Of a DNA stretch of 64,000 bases, positions 50,326-60,900 are shown piece by piece. Position 1 is the stretch's first letter; every line of letters begins with the position of its first letter. The notes under the pieces were generated by a model, which saw only the letters and a program-made list of their open reading frames with translations, was not told where the DNA came from and did not search any database. Made by a program: the position numbers and the translations under genes. Source of the DNA: Bacillus safensis FO-36b (lineage in GTDB: Bacteria; Bacillota; Bacilli; Bacillales; Bacillaceae); the NCBI RefSeq assembly GCF_000691165.1, contig NZ_ASJD01000005.1:1-64000 (forward strand). The letters run 5' to 3'.

Positions 50326-51669
50326 TTATCCCTCCTGAGCCGCCATGAATTTAAAGCCGAAAGTGATAAATTCATTTGGGTTTGTTGAATTGGAGACACT
50401 TTGTATATACACATTACCATCAGTATCAATATGTGTTCTGTGTGTTTGTGGTGTTGAACCAGCACCGATACTAGATGCTACCCCTATAAAATGCATACCC
50501 TGTATAGGGCGATAACCACTTGGTAATGTAAAAGCAGGTACCTCAAAACCGATAGTACCCCCTGTAATTGAACCAATTAACTCTACCTCTCCAAATGCAT
50601 TCATATAAAATTGCACTTTTTGAGTCCCGTATTCTTTCCATCCGTTTATTATTTTTGTCGGGGACTTCCATTCTATTTGCTCTGCGCTGGTTAACAAACG
50701 TTCCCATTTTGACCATACACCATTCGCTATTGTCTTACGCCACGTACGGTTTAAGTTGTCAAAGCCAATTGCCTGCCCGTACGTACTTGTGCTATTACAA
50801 GTCCAGATCCCCCTTAACGCAGTACCAGGTCCATTGACCGGTGCATTTGCAGACACAAAATGAACTAAACCTCGATACTTTGGTAATATTTCATGGAAAT
50901 CGTCCGTATTACTGATATAAACCTTCCCCTGTCCATTATTATCAGTAATAGGGAATGATTGAATAGCATTTAAATCTGTAGATGTGAGCTGCCTTTCCCA
51001 TTCAGTCCATGTATAGTCAGTCTTCCTAATTCTATAAAAAGAGTTCAGACCATTAACTGCATCATATATAGCTTGCAGCAGAGTATTCCCATAACTGATC
51101 ACTATCATAAATGCCCTTTTGATTTCCTTTGGACCATTAAGACCAGCATTATAAACGAGATACATTCCTGTTTCTGTCATTTCGTTATAGTCGGTGGTTT
51201 CACTTATGCTTTTGTAAAAGGGTTGACCGTTATCTCTTGTTATTTTATGGAGCTGACTGTTGTTCCATTTATCTTTTTCAGCTGCTGTCGGAATCTGAGT
51301 CCAAGTGATAGATAAGTGGCTAGAATTATAGTAGAAGTAATATGCATTACCTGAAGTATCTATCGCAAAACCTGTTCCAATGTTATTTTGTCCCACTGTC
51401 TGTATCCCTCTAATGGCAAATTGTGAAGGGCTATCCTCTATTCCACTGGGCGCATAAAATGTACATGTCCCTTTGTCTTTAATTGAGTCATAAATTTTTG
51501 AGCCGACCGGAATATTTAAAAGTTGTCCCCCATTATCCCCCGTAATTTTATACAGCTGCGACTCATTCCATTTCTTCTTTTCTGAACCAGAGACGTGAGG
51601 GTTTGTATCTCCTGTATGAAGATTGAATTGTTCTAATAGTTCCTGGTCATTTTCAATCAAAATCTTCAC
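50326..51669 (-). CDS. Second tail fibre protein with pyocin-knob repeats; normal start codon missing
   Basis: The reading frame carries knob-type repeats (YKITGDNGGQLLNIPVG, GTCTFYAPSGIEDSPSQFAI RG, HKITRDNGQPFYKS) and a C-terminal tip with VELIGSITGGTIGFEVPAFT, related to the element-1 fibre tip. From GTG 51669 it lacks the conserved N-terminal attachment segment. That segment is present in frame up to 51732 (KTPQPFSTSDKAHADLFNNL), where AAAGGAG (51742-51748) is followed 9 nt later by ATA instead of the ATG found in paralogues. Either ATA/ATC initiates weakly or the gene is silenced or truncated. Confidence 0.65.
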   Translation of the reverse strand: MKILIENDQELLEQFNLHTGDTNPHVSGSEKKKWNESQLYKITGDNGGQLLNIPVGSKIYDSIKDKGTCTFYAPSGIEDSPSQFAIRGIQTVGQNNIGTGFAIDTSGNAYYFYYNSSHLSITWTQIPTAAEKDKWNNSQLHKITRDNGQPFYKSISETTDYNEMTETGMYLVYNAGLNGPKEIKRAFMIVISYGNTLLQAIYDAVNGLNSFYRIRKTDYTWTEWERQLTSTDLNAIQSFPITDNNGQGKVYISNTDDFHEILPKYRGLVHFVSANAPVNGPGTALRGIWTCNSTSTYGQAIGFDNLNRTWRKTIANGVWSKWERLLTSAEQIEWKSPTKIINGWKEYGTQKVQFYMNAFGEVELIGSITGGTIGFEVPAFTLPSGYRPIQGMHFIGVASSIGAGSTPQTHRTHIDTDGNVYIQSVSNSTNPNEFITFGFKFMAAQEG

Positions 51670-51774
51670 TAGATTGTTAAAAAGATCTGCATGAGCCTTA
51701 TCGCTCGTACTAAAAGGTTGAGGTGTTTTTATGATCTTTTTCTCCTTTCAAAAAACCATTATTATTAGGCGATG

Positions 51775-51903
51775 TTATGCATTGAACTTATGTTCTCGTT
51801 CCTTTGTTGTATTAAGCACATAAAACAGAATCCAGCAAAAGTGAACGGCAAATAGGCCTTGTGTCACTAAATTTTGAACGACAGTTACCTCCGATTTGTT
51901 CAC
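51775..51903 (-). pseudogene. bhlA: Remnant of a bhlA holin gene
   Basis: The frame encodes MNKSEVTVVQNLVTQGLFAV then [22 protein letters not shown] and a stop. It aligns with the first 40 residues of BhlA ([28 protein letters not shown]) but ends before the coiled-coil tail, and there is no good ribosome binding site. It lies between two fibre genes, far from the intact lysis cassette, and so records a past rearrangement. Confidence 0.8.
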
Positions 51904-51925
51904 ACACTTTCTTTTTCAAATAATC

Positions 51926-53131
51926 CTATCTTAGCTGTGACAAGGTAACATAAGCTCTATTTACCGTAATGGTTCTCCCAGTGTTTTTGGGTGTAATATA
52001 AAATGTTAATTTGTCTCCTGCTTTAAACTTTTGTTGAAGGTATAATACACATACACTTGATGAGACCACAGGATTCCAGTTACCTAATCGTTGAAATTCT
52101 GTACCATTCACATAACATGACAAAATACTATCTGATCCAACAGGAATGTTATTGCTATTAAGATAAAGCCTAATTAAATACAGACCATTGTTTTTCAGTG
52201 TAATTTCAGCGTGCGAACGATTATACTCTCCTAGATCGTCTGATCTTGTATCACCAAAATTCAGTTTTGTTGGAACGTTTTCAACGGCTGATACAGAAGA
52301 ATTATCGAGATCATACGTATCAACAAAAGAAGTATTATCCATATCCTCCTTTGTTAAAACACGTTTCCAGCCTTGCCACCCCAAATTTAAATCAAGATAG
52401 TTTGTATACATGTAATTGTTATAATCTATTGCTATGACCCATCCAAATGTACCTTTTCCATTACTATCTTGAGAAGTAAAATGATACATACCACGACACG
52501 ATCTTGTTGTTGGGCTGTTTAATGCTTTACCTGTGGCATAAAATGTACCATGCTTGGGGCCTAAAGAAACAACCTTTTCAAGTAAATCTTCACCATCAGA
52601 AACAGATAGAATCACCCCTCCATTATCTGAGGTGATCTTAGATAATTGTCCATCGTTCCATTTATTTCTTTCAGCATTTGAAGGGAGCTTTGTCCAGTTA
52701 ATAGCGGTATCTGCAGCATTATAGTAAAAACTATAAGAATTACCAGCAATATCTACAGCAAAGCCAGTACCAATGTTATCTTGACCTACTGTCTGTAATC
52801 CTCTCAATGAAATATTTGCTGGGGAATCTTCTACTCCAGAAGCTGCGTAAAAAGTACACGTTCCTTTCCCTTTTATCGCATCAAAAATCTTAGCATCAGC
52901 TGGCACATTAATTAACTGACTTCCATTATCCGCTGTAATCTTATAGCTCTGAGAATCGTTCCATTTCTTCTTTTCTGCTTCAGATGTATGTGGGTTTGTA
53001 TCTTCAATATGATGGTTGATTGCCTCTAATAGACCCACATCATTGTCAAGAAAGTCTTCAACCATATCGTTAAATAGGTCAGCATGTGCTTTATCAGTTG
53101 GTTTAAAAGTTCGAGGTGTCTTAATCTCCAT
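51926..53131 (-). CDS. xkdV: Tail fibre / receptor-binding protein (first copy, element 2)
   Basis: ATG 53131 (MEIKTPRTFKPTDKAHADLF) with AAAGGAG 7 nt upstream. The 401-residue protein has the attachment segment, two knob repeats (YKITADNGSQLINVPADAKI, GTCTFYAASGVEDSPANISL RG; SKITSDNGGVILSVSDGEDL) and a C-terminal jelly-roll-like domain (TKLNFGDTRSDDLGEYNRSH, GLYLIRLYLNSNNIPVG) unrelated to the tips of the other two fibres. It therefore probably recognises a different receptor. Confidence 0.78.
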   Translation of the reverse strand: MEIKTPRTFKPTDKAHADLFNDMVEDFLDNDVGLLEAINHHIEDTNPHTSEAEKKKWNDSQSYKITADNGSQLINVPADAKIFDAIKGKGTCTFYAASGVEDSPANISLRGLQTVGQDNIGTGFAVDIAGNSYSFYYNAADTAINWTKLPSNAERNKWNDGQLSKITSDNGGVILSVSDGEDLLEKVVSLGPKHGTFYATGKALNSPTTRSCRGMYHFTSQDSNGKGTFGWVIAIDYNNYMYTNYLDLNLGWQGWKRVLTKEDMDNTSFVDTYDLDNSSVSAVENVPTKLNFGDTRSDDLGEYNRSHAEITLKNNGLYLIRLYLNSNNIPVGSDSILSCYVNGTEFQRLGNWNPVVSSSVCVLYLQQKFKAGDKLTFYITPKNTGRTITVNRAYVTLSQLR

Positions 53132-53218
53132 GATCATTCTCCTTTCAAATCTATCAATGCTTGCTTTGACGATATTGTTCTAGCAAAAAAACATTGGGAT
53201 TTTCCTGAAGTCCCATCT

Positions 53219-53602
53219 TTAATAAATATCATCAATCTCAAAAACAAATTCGATGTCGCCGTCTTTTTGTTTGTCTGTCATGGTGCGGATGGCGGTGAAT
53301 TTGCCGTCTTCGTCGACAAGTGCTAGTTCGTTGATCACTTCTCCTGCCAGTTCTCCTTCGGCGATCGTGCAGGTGTAGCGGATTTTTGCTGGTTCCATGA
53401 AGGTAAACGAATCAATATTTTTTTGGACTAGTTCTTTTTTGAGTTTTTGTTCAGTGCCGTCTAGTGAGATCGGTTTTCCATCCTTCGTTCCCCCATTTCC
53501 AAATGCCATTTTGACGACTTTTGTGAGTTTTGTTCCTTCGGCTCTTGCCTTTGCCATTTGTTGACGTGCATACAGTGTTGTTACGGTTAATTGATCAGCC
53601 AT
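53219..53602 (-). CDS. Tail-collar fibre N-terminal domain protein (DUF3751-like)
   Basis: A 127-residue protein near-identical to the element-1 adaptor (differences cluster at KLKKELVQKNIDSFTFMEPA). It is preceded by GGAGG. High conservation of the adaptor beside divergent fibres suggests that fibres are exchanged on a common adaptor. Confidence 0.8.
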   Translation of the reverse strand: MADQLTVTTLYARQQMAKARAEGTKLTKVVKMAFGNGGTKDGKPISLDGTEQKLKKELVQKNIDSFTFMEPAKIRYTCTIAEGELAGEVINELALVDEDGKFTAIRTMTDKQKDGDIEFVFEIDDIY

Positions 53603-53613
53603 TGTGATCCTCC

Positions 53614-54537
53614 TTATAAATCTATTTTTTTAGAAGTTGCTGCTAGCATTTTTGATCCGTCCAGCGAAACAGATCCATCGAGAATCCAGTAATGATCCTT
53701 GATCAGTAAGCTTCCATCCTGCTCAGTTTGGACGTGTACTGGCAGACGGAACGTCATCTTCTTCTTTGTTTGATGCTGGAGCTGATTTTTTGCGCGTAAA
53801 GTCAATGCCGCTCCTTGCTTCGTTTCATGTACCGCTCCAGTCATGACATAGTTCATGCGATATGCTGTTTCTGACTGATGTTGAAGAGGCATCCTCATGT
53901 TTAATGAATGCCGAAAACGAGCAGGCACATCCGTTGCACCTCGCGTTCCGCTGAGATAAAACGTACCATTTAAGACAAATTCACCATTGAGTAAAATCGG
54001 GATATGATCGAAAAAACCCACTCTGCTTCGCAGTGTGAGCCTCCCGTGATGATCATTTTTTTCATGTACATCAGTATGATGAAAAGCCGTGAACGTATAA
54101 GCCAAGTGTGCGGGCTTTAACGTTTCAAGTATTTCTACAATATATCTCGTGTTTTGCAGATCATCTAGGTTCACACGTAAGGCAAAGTGATAGCGATTGG
54201 TTGTGAGACGGATGACAGCACTTGGATTCTTGAGAAAGCGATTGACTGATTTCTCTAATGAAAGATACGTGATTGGCGGAATATTTGACATCATATTGAG
54301 TAAGCGTGCCCTGCGCAGTTCAATTGAATCATCTGATTCCCGCTGCACCTTCAGCATTCTTTCCCATCTATTCAATCCCCATGTCGCTGTTAAAGGAAAG
54401 AACTGATCCGTTAAGTCGAAAATAGATTCGTCCAATCCCTCAAATTCCGGTGCCTCTGTCTTGAGCAGGTGCTCCACTTCATAAATTTCTGTAAAATATG
54501 GCGGCAAGTAGGTTTTCATTTCATCCTGTTTGCTCAA
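53614..54537 (-). CDS. xkdU: Baseplate wedge/tail protein I-like (YmfQ/DUF2313, XkdU-like)
   Basis: TTG 54537 ([20 protein letters not shown]). It has the same 307-residue layout as the element-1 protein: [62 protein letters not shown], ending LDGSVSLDGSKMLAATSKK. It overlaps xkdT by 17 nt. Confidence 0.75.
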   Translation of the reverse strand: MSKQDEMKTYLPPYFTEIYEVEHLLKTEAPEFEGLDESIFDLTDQFFPLTATWGLNRWERMLKVQRESDDSIELRRARLLNMMSNIPPITYLSLEKSVNRFLKNPSAVIRLTTNRYHFALRVNLDDLQNTRYIVEILETLKPAHLAYTFTAFHHTDVHEKNDHHGRLTLRSRVGFFDHIPILLNGEFVLNGTFYLSGTRGATDVPARFRHSLNMRMPLQHQSETAYRMNYVMTGAVHETKQGAALTLRAKNQLQHQTKKKMTFRLPVHVQTEQDGSLLIKDHYWILDGSVSLDGSKMLAATSKKIDL

Positions 54538-55570
54538 TAACCTTCACCTGCCTAAGACGCGGAATCTCAATGTCCTGTAATACTAAGTTTTTCGACTCGC
54601 CATTCAATAACACATCTGCATAATCTGACACACTTTCTGAATGGTACAAAATATCATTTAAAGCGGACATTCGAATGGTACTCTTTTCAAATGCGATTGA
54701 TTTCAACAGCGTCTTGACCTTTTCTTCTATTTCTTTCTGAGCTCCTTCAAGGGTCCAGTCCATTTGAAGTTCGACAGCCACTTCTATGTCGATATCCAGC
54801 CATTTGGCGCTTTCAACGGTTGCTTTCGAGCCTATAGGCGCTTGTCCTTCTCCTTCACCTGGCACTGGGTCGATATATTCCTGTACCCTTTTGACAAGAA
54901 GGTCTGACGCAACATCTAGATTGCCATCTGTGATGACAATTTTGACTGTCCCTTCTCCGTTCCAAAGCGGGAACACTTTCGCTCTGCCAACACCGGGCAC
55001 TTCCTCAGCCCATTTTTTATAATGCGCCCTGTTGGCACTGACCGCCTCCCGCCTCGCACGTATTAAATATCGATCATATAAAGAAGCGTCATCTTCCTCC
55101 TCTTGACCTGGTATCACCAGTTCTTTCATCGTAATCGATTCAAGTCCTGGAATTGTATCAAGTGACAGCAGCGGCTGATCTGTTAATTGAACATTGCCGG
55201 CTTTACCAGGTGTCTCGCATTCTAGCGTGCCATCCTTCGAATACTGGAAATAAACGTCTTCAATAAAAAAACGTGAGCCAGCTGGAATGTTGATACTGTC
55301 TGGCTGAATGACCGCTGACCAAACCGCTTTAGTGGCTGGTTTTCTTTCGATCCCTACTTCAGCAGCCCGCCGATCTAGAAACTCTCCTTGTGCTGTATCT
55401 GCAAAGACCAGCTCAAACACTTGATCAAGCCAAATATAGGATTGGGCCAGTTCAGCGGCAGCAGGTGCCAAGGCATTCCAAATCACGCTGTTTTCTCTTT
55501 TATCTATGTCATCTGGCAGTCTGTCCAGCATTCTTTCCATTAATGCTTCGTACGTCTGTTCCTCAAACAT
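54521..55570 (-). CDS. xkdT: Baseplate J / gp47-like protein (XkdT)
   Basis: A 349-residue protein, [20 protein letters not shown].. with [56 protein letters not shown] and [17 protein letters not shown]. It is colinear with the element-1 copy; variation is concentrated in the domain at residues 95-160. It is the baseplate wedge component. Confidence 0.9.
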   Translation of the reverse strand: MFEEQTYEALMERMLDRLPDDIDKRENSVIWNALAPAAAELAQSYIWLDQVFELVFADTAQGEFLDRRAAEVGIERKPATKAVWSAVIQPDSINIPAGSRFFIEDVYFQYSKDGTLECETPGKAGNVQLTDQPLLSLDTIPGLESITMKELVIPGQEEEDDASLYDRYLIRARREAVSANRAHYKKWAEEVPGVGRAKVFPLWNGEGTVKIVITDGNLDVASDLLVKRVQEYIDPVPGEGEGQAPIGSKATVESAKWLDIDIEVAVELQMDWTLEGAQKEIEEKVKTLLKSIAFEKSTIRMSALNDILYHSESVSDYADVLLNGESKNLVLQDIEIPRLRQVKVIEQTG

Positions 55571-55985
55571 CGCCCTCCATCACCTCCTCTATTTCTAATG
55601 TGCCCTCATCTGTGACAATCGCTAGTTTGACATGAAATGAGTCATTTTGCTTTGTGACCTCTAACTCTTCAATATGATCAATCCGCTCGTCAACGATCAG
55701 TGCTTCCTCTAGCAGCCTTGGAATCTCCATTTCTTTGTATTCATCCGTAGCTTCTGTATCCGTCAATAGCTCCTGAATTTCAGTACCAATGTCGTGGCTG
55801 TAGATAGGATGTGCATACCGCTCTGTCCTAAGTGTCATATAAACGAATTGCCGGATTGCCTCGATGCCTGAAATGGTTTCGCCTGTCAGTCTGCCAGTTT
55901 CAAAATCTATTCGATACGTCGTCGAGGTTTCGACCTCTTCGTCTTCTTCTGTTTCCTCGATTTCTTCCTCTGGTGAAAGTGCCAC
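55563..55985 (-). CDS. xkdS: XkdS baseplate protein (DUF2634, gp25-like)
   Basis: GTG 55985 ([20 protein letters not shown]) is 8 nt after GGAGG and aligns with the element-1 start; ATG 55991 and GTG 55994 are too close to the Shine-Dalgarno. The conserved core is [35 protein letters not shown]. It overlaps xkdT by 8 nt. Confidence 0.85.
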   Translation of the reverse strand: MALSPEEEIEETEEDEEVETSTTYRIDFETGRLTGETISGIEAIRQFVYMTLRTERYAHPIYSHDIGTEIQELLTDTEATDEYKEMEIPRLLEEALIVDERIDHIEELEVTKQNDSFHVKLAIVTDEGTLEIEEVMEGDV

Positions 55986-55999
55986 GTTCATCACCTCCC

Positions 56000-56266
56000 T
56001 TACAATTTGTCGATGATGTAAAAGGACTGGCCTCCTGCCATTGCAAGCACCATAATACTGTCTCCCCTTTTCAGCTCATCATCCTCACCCTTATTTAAGC
56101 GCTTCGGCCAAATCAGTAATTCTTCTGGAATGATCAGTTTATGATTTTCATTTAATCGGATGCTCAGAGGGGAAACCGCCGTGACTTCTCCGATGACAAG
56201 ATCAATTGGAGATTCTGCGTCTACTGCATTTACTGCCAATCGTTTAATCGCTTCACTTAATCTCAC
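56000..56266 (-). CDS. xkdR: XkdR baseplate protein (DUF2577)
   Basis: An 88-residue protein, GTG start 56266 ([20 protein letters not shown]), with [32 protein letters not shown] and [11 protein letters not shown]. It is shorter than the element-1 copy by five C-terminal residues. The start overlaps the xkdQ stop (4 nt). Confidence 0.85.
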   Translation of the reverse strand: MRLSEAIKRLAVNAVDAESPIDLVIGEVTAVSPLSIRLNENHKLIIPEELLIWPKRLNKGEDDELKRGDSIMVLAMAGGQSFYIIDKL

Positions 56267-57273
56267 GCTTGATCACCCTTTGGCATGGAATTTTTCTCAA
56301 CAACATCAATGGTCATGGTGTGTTTCACTCCACTGAATTCATGTTTGTCTTGATCGATCCAGTAAGTTTTTTTCACGTTGATTTCAGGAATTTTCAAATA
56401 GATTGGGAGACCGCTTTGCAGCTCTGGAATTCCTAACGCTTGTATGCTTTTGACTTCTTGTTTGACGCCTTTTTTCTCTGCCAGCCGTACTTTAGCTCTT
56501 TTTTGCAGCTGCGGCTGGTTGATTTGCCCTGTGACTGTCTCAACATGCTGTAAAATACCGTATTTATTCTGACCGGCTTTATCCTGTTCGATCACTACAA
56601 TTTCGGATTTACTGCCTTTTTTCTTATTCTTCCCCTGTTCATCAGCAGACGTACGCATCTTGACACGAGTGGCTGTCTCTTCAATCGAGGTGCTGAATTG
56701 ATAGCTGATGAGATTGACGCCTGATTCAATGACCCAGACGTCCTCTGGATCAGGCCAGGCTCTCAGCCCCATCTTGCCTTTAGCAGAATAGATTTGATAG
56801 TTTCTTCCTGTTTGCCGCTTCGTTTCTTTCAATGCTTTCAATATCATGTCATACAGGCTCGTGTCATTTTTAAAGACTAGTGATTTTATGACATGTCCTG
56901 TATTGGAGATAGAAGTCATTGGAATTTGAAAGTCGGCTCCAATCCGCCTTAAGATTTGATCTGCTCTTTGATTTGAAAAAACATAGACATCTTGGTTTTT
57001 CACCAAATATTGGAGCATATCGTATGCAGTAAACGTCAGCTTTCCTTCAACCGGCGTCCGCGAAAAAACAATGCCTCTAAACAGCTCTTTTCCTTTCCAT
57101 TTAAAAAGAACCGTGTCCCCTTCTGAGACACGGTAATATGTTTGACTGCCTTGCTTTGTGATAATATTTGCCTGAATAGAGCGAGGGGCTTGATACCTTT
57201 GCCCCTGAAGTGTCACACTCTCTGTGACAAGCTCATACATGGTGCCGCTTCTGATGGCAAAAAGCTCAATCAA
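56263..57273 (-). CDS. xkdQ: XkdQ baseplate hub protein
   Basis: TTG 57273 (MIELFAIRSGTMYELVTESV) aligns with the element-1 TTG start; a longer reading to 57324 overlaps xkdP and has no ribosome binding site. It has 336 residues, about 30 shorter than element 1 because the Lys/Thr-rich insert is replaced by a shorter ADEQGKNKKKGSKSE segment. The hub motifs are conserved. Confidence 0.87.
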   Translation of the reverse strand: MIELFAIRSGTMYELVTESVTLQGQRYQAPRSIQANIITKQGSQTYYRVSEGDTVLFKWKGKELFRGIVFSRTPVEGKLTFTAYDMLQYLVKNQDVYVFSNQRADQILRRIGADFQIPMTSISNTGHVIKSLVFKNDTSLYDMILKALKETKRQTGRNYQIYSAKGKMGLRAWPDPEDVWVIESGVNLISYQFSTSIEETATRVKMRTSADEQGKNKKKGSKSEIVVIEQDKAGQNKYGILQHVETVTGQINQPQLQKRAKVRLAEKKGVKQEVKSIQALGIPELQSGLPIYLKIPEINVKKTYWIDQDKHEFSGVKHTMTIDVVEKNSMPKGDQA

Positions 57274-57284
57274 TGCCAGCCCCC

Positions 57285-57953
57285 CTATTGTGGTATTTTT
57301 AACCTTTGTCCAGGGAAAATCCAATGCCCCGGCTGCTTAATATTGCGTCTGCTACGTTTAATCATCGCTAATTTATTGGCATTCCAAATACGCCGCCATT
57401 TTGTACTGTCGCCATAAAACCTGCCAGAAATGGCCCATAGCGTATCCCCTTTTTTGACGGTGTACATTTTTGGTGGTGTTTTTGAAGGTCGTTTCTTTTT
57501 CGTTTGTTTTGCTTTTTTCTTACGTTTTATTTTCCTAGGAGATGCAGTTTTGTATTCCTTTAACTCGATCGTAAATTCACGATCTCCAATATCATATGAC
57601 CCTTCCTTGTGGGTGAAGCTTTCAATGCTGCACGTCATATTGATTTTTGTTCCAGTTACAATCAACCGCACGGATTTCTTTGAACGCATCATTCGTTCAA
57701 TTTTCGCGATAGCATTCTCTGGTGATGGAATGCTTTTATATTCAGCAATCGGCGAATATTTCTTAGGAAATAATGAGGTGAAAGATACTTGTTTCGCCGA
57801 TGGTACGTCAATAAAGGTCAGTTCTCCAAAAGAGGCGACCTTTACTGTTTCATTTTGTACGTTGTTAGTGATTTCGAGTTCGGAGGGAAGGACAGGGAAT
57901 CGCAACTTGTCCTTTCCTTGGGAAATCCACAATTGATACACTGATTTACCCAT
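57285..57953 (-). CDS. xkdP: XkdP: LysM-containing tail protein
   Basis: ATG 57953 ([20 protein letters not shown]) has GGGGG 9 nt upstream. The N-terminal domain is as in element 1, with a basic linker ([20 protein letters not shown]) and C-terminal LysM ([18 protein letters not shown].. [14 protein letters not shown]). It overlaps the tape measure stop by 8 nt. Confidence 0.9.
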   Translation of the reverse strand: MGKSVYQLWISQGKDKLRFPVLPSELEITNNVQNETVKVASFGELTFIDVPSAKQVSFTSLFPKKYSPIAEYKSIPSPENAIAKIERMMRSKKSVRLIVTGTKINMTCSIESFTHKEGSYDIGDREFTIELKEYKTASPRKIKRKKKAKQTKKKRPSKTPPKMYTVKKGDTLWAISGRFYGDSTKWRRIWNANKLAMIKRSRRNIKQPGHWIFPGQRLKIPQ

Positions 57954-60900
57954 CAATTACGACCCCCTTCGTTCCTGTATGAAGCTCTACTTCTAGTTCA
58001 TCTACAAGCATTTGTTTAATTTTTTCGACTAGCGATTGCTGATCTTGTCCATTATGGAAATGCTGATCTCCATTGAATTGAATCGTAATCTGTTTATTAC
58101 CTGGCGAAGTTGTACTGCCAGTAGACTGAGCTGAGGTAACTTGCTGCATCTGTGCTTCCGGTAAAGGAGCAGATGCATTTGATGGATCATATACTTGCAT
58201 CCCAAGTGCCTTGGCTGCCTGCGTCAATAAATACCTTCCGCGAATGCCTCTTTCCTCTGGAATGATCCATTCGCGTTTATTTCCTTCACCGACTCTAGCC
58301 ACCTGCTCTTGAGTAATCAATCCGCCATTTGCATAGCCTTTATAAGGTCCGCCTCTTCTCATACTTCGTAATCCCGGCGTGTTGAAGACTGTTCCATATC
58401 TTCCCTTAATGTAGTTAATAGCTGCTACGGCATTATGAATTGGGTTCCAAATGTCATTCATGCCTTTGCCTTTATTGGCGTTAAACGTCGTTCCAATGGT
58501 TTGCATTAAGCCTTTAGAAGGGGTTCCCTTTTTGGCGTTGGAATCCCATAAGTTGATCGCTCTCGGATTTCCACGTGACTCATGCTGCGCGATGGTCATC
58601 AGACCTGGAAGCCAGCTCATTGATGTACCAGTTGCCATGATAGCCGCCATGAGCCATTGTTTAATATTAAGCCCTGAAGCTCCCATACCGCTGAAGGCAC
58701 CGATTAATGAACCAGCCTGATTTTCAGCAAATTTTTTCACATCAACTGAGTCGAGCCCTTTTACGACACCGATCGATGCAAATTTCCCAAGACTCATCAT
58801 GACGCGTGAAGGGGAATGAATGTCTAATTCCTCTCTAAACGCCTGTTCTACTTTCTTCGCCATTTCTTTGGCCGCTTGCGTGACTTCGCTTCCTTTGGAA
58901 CGCATGCCGCTGTTAAAGGCGTCAATCATTCCAGAACCCCAGCCTGGTGATTCTTGTTTTGCTTGCAGGAATGGTTGTTTGATGTTTTGATCTACGTATT
59001 GGCTCGTGCCAATTGATGTGGCATTTTGGCCTGCTGCAAAACCACTAACTGTTCCAGAACCCCAAGTGGGTGATGCTGTCATGACTTGTTGGTAGGGTGC
59101 TTTTACACGACTTTGCAAGAAGCTGTCTGTTCCTGTTGGTGTCATCTGCTGACCGTTTGCAAAGGCAGAAACCGTTTGCTGACCATACTTTCCTGAGTCT
59201 GATGTCAATTGACCAAAAGGCTGCTGAATATTCTTTTGTTTCCATTGATCAAGAGAGATGACTTTACGGTTTAACCCTTGTTCAAAATCGTCATTAAATT
59301 GCTCGCCAATGCTAGAAGCTTGAATGTTCGCATTCATTGAGACTGATCCGCCTCCGCTCATTGAACCTACAGAAGATGATGCAGTTGTAGGAGCTGGGGA
59401 GCTTGATACTTGTTTTTTTCCAGCTGCTCCGCTTGGCATAACAGACATTCCAAGATGAGAAGCAGCCTGAGCAAGCAGCATCTTTCCGCGTCCTCGGTTA
59501 TTTTGAGTTGGAATAACAAATTCGTTACCTGCTTCACCAACCCATGATAAGGTTGGCTGGGTGATATAACCGCCTGTGGCTTTTTTACCAGGTTTAAAAT
59601 CCTTTTTCCCGTTTTCTCGACCTTTTTCAAATTTCACAATATGCCTACCAACGAGTTTTGCGCCTTCACTTTTGAGTAAATCCCATGAATCTCCTAAAAT
59701 ATTTTTACCCCAAGATTGAACATTACTCCACTTACTTGACCACCAGTCTTTATTAAATAAAGTTGAAGATATAGTTGCTTTTGCAGTTGACCAAATTGTT
59801 TTTGATTGTTCCCATTTACTTTTTGACCAACTTTTTACGTTATCCCACTTTTCCCCCCACCAATCTTTGTTAAAGACCGTTTCACGAATTTTCCCTTTAA
59901 TTGAATTCCATATGTCGACTGCGCCATCCCATTTTTCTCTGGTCCATTTTTTTACATTATCCCACTTCTCTCCCCACCAATCTCCGTTAAAAACAGTCTC
60001 ACTAAGTTTCCTCTTAATAGAATCCCATATTTCGACGGCACTATCCCATTTTTCTTTGGTCCATTCCTTTACATTATCCCACTTCTCTCCCCACCAATCT
60101 CCGTTAAAAACAGTCTCACTAAGTTTCCCCTTAATAGAATCCCATATTTCGACGGCACCATCCCATTTTTCTTTGGTCCATTCCTTTACATTATCCCACT
60201 TCTCTCCCCACCAATCTCCGTTAAAAACAGTCTCACTAAGTTTCCCCTTAATAGAATCCCATATTTCGACGGCACCATCCCATTTTTCTTTGGTCCATTC
60301 CTTTACATTATCCCACTTCTCTCCCCACCAATCTCCGTTGAAAACGGTCTCACTAAGTTTCCTCTTAATAGAATCCCATATTTCGACGGCACTATCCCAC
60401 TTTTCTTGAGTCCAGTCCTTGATAGCATCCCATTTTTCACTCCACCATTCGCCATTAAAGACAGTAGATTCTAAAACTCCTGTAACGTATCCAGCTTGTT
60501 CTGCCCACCATTCTGAATTGAACAGTGTATTCGATGCTGTAGTTTTTATATCTTCCCATTTCTCACTTAAGTTTCCTAAAGACGTTTCTGCAGAAGTTTT
60601 AACACTCCCCCACTTTTCACTCCACCATTCGCCATTAAATAAAGTGTTTGAAATATTCTCTTTAAGTTTTGAAGTATCAAATATCTCCCCTAATTTTGAT
60701 CCACCAAAAGTGCCAGCCATGCCTCCAGCAACACCACCGATTGCAGCTCCTACAAATGGTATTGGAATTAGAGCCTGACCAATTGCAGCTCCACTAACTC
60801 CTCCTGCAAGACCTCCAGAGAAACCACCTACTTTTTCCCCAACGTTTTCTTTGGTTGTTCCTATTAAATCTGTTGCACTTAATAAGTTCCCTAATACAGG

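Noticed and set aside
59867-60409. Plus-strand ORF of 180 codons with [16 protein letters not shown] repeats
   Set aside because: It is the antisense shadow of the Trp-rich tape measure repeats; the repeats are explained by the minus-strand frame, and there is no ribosome binding site.
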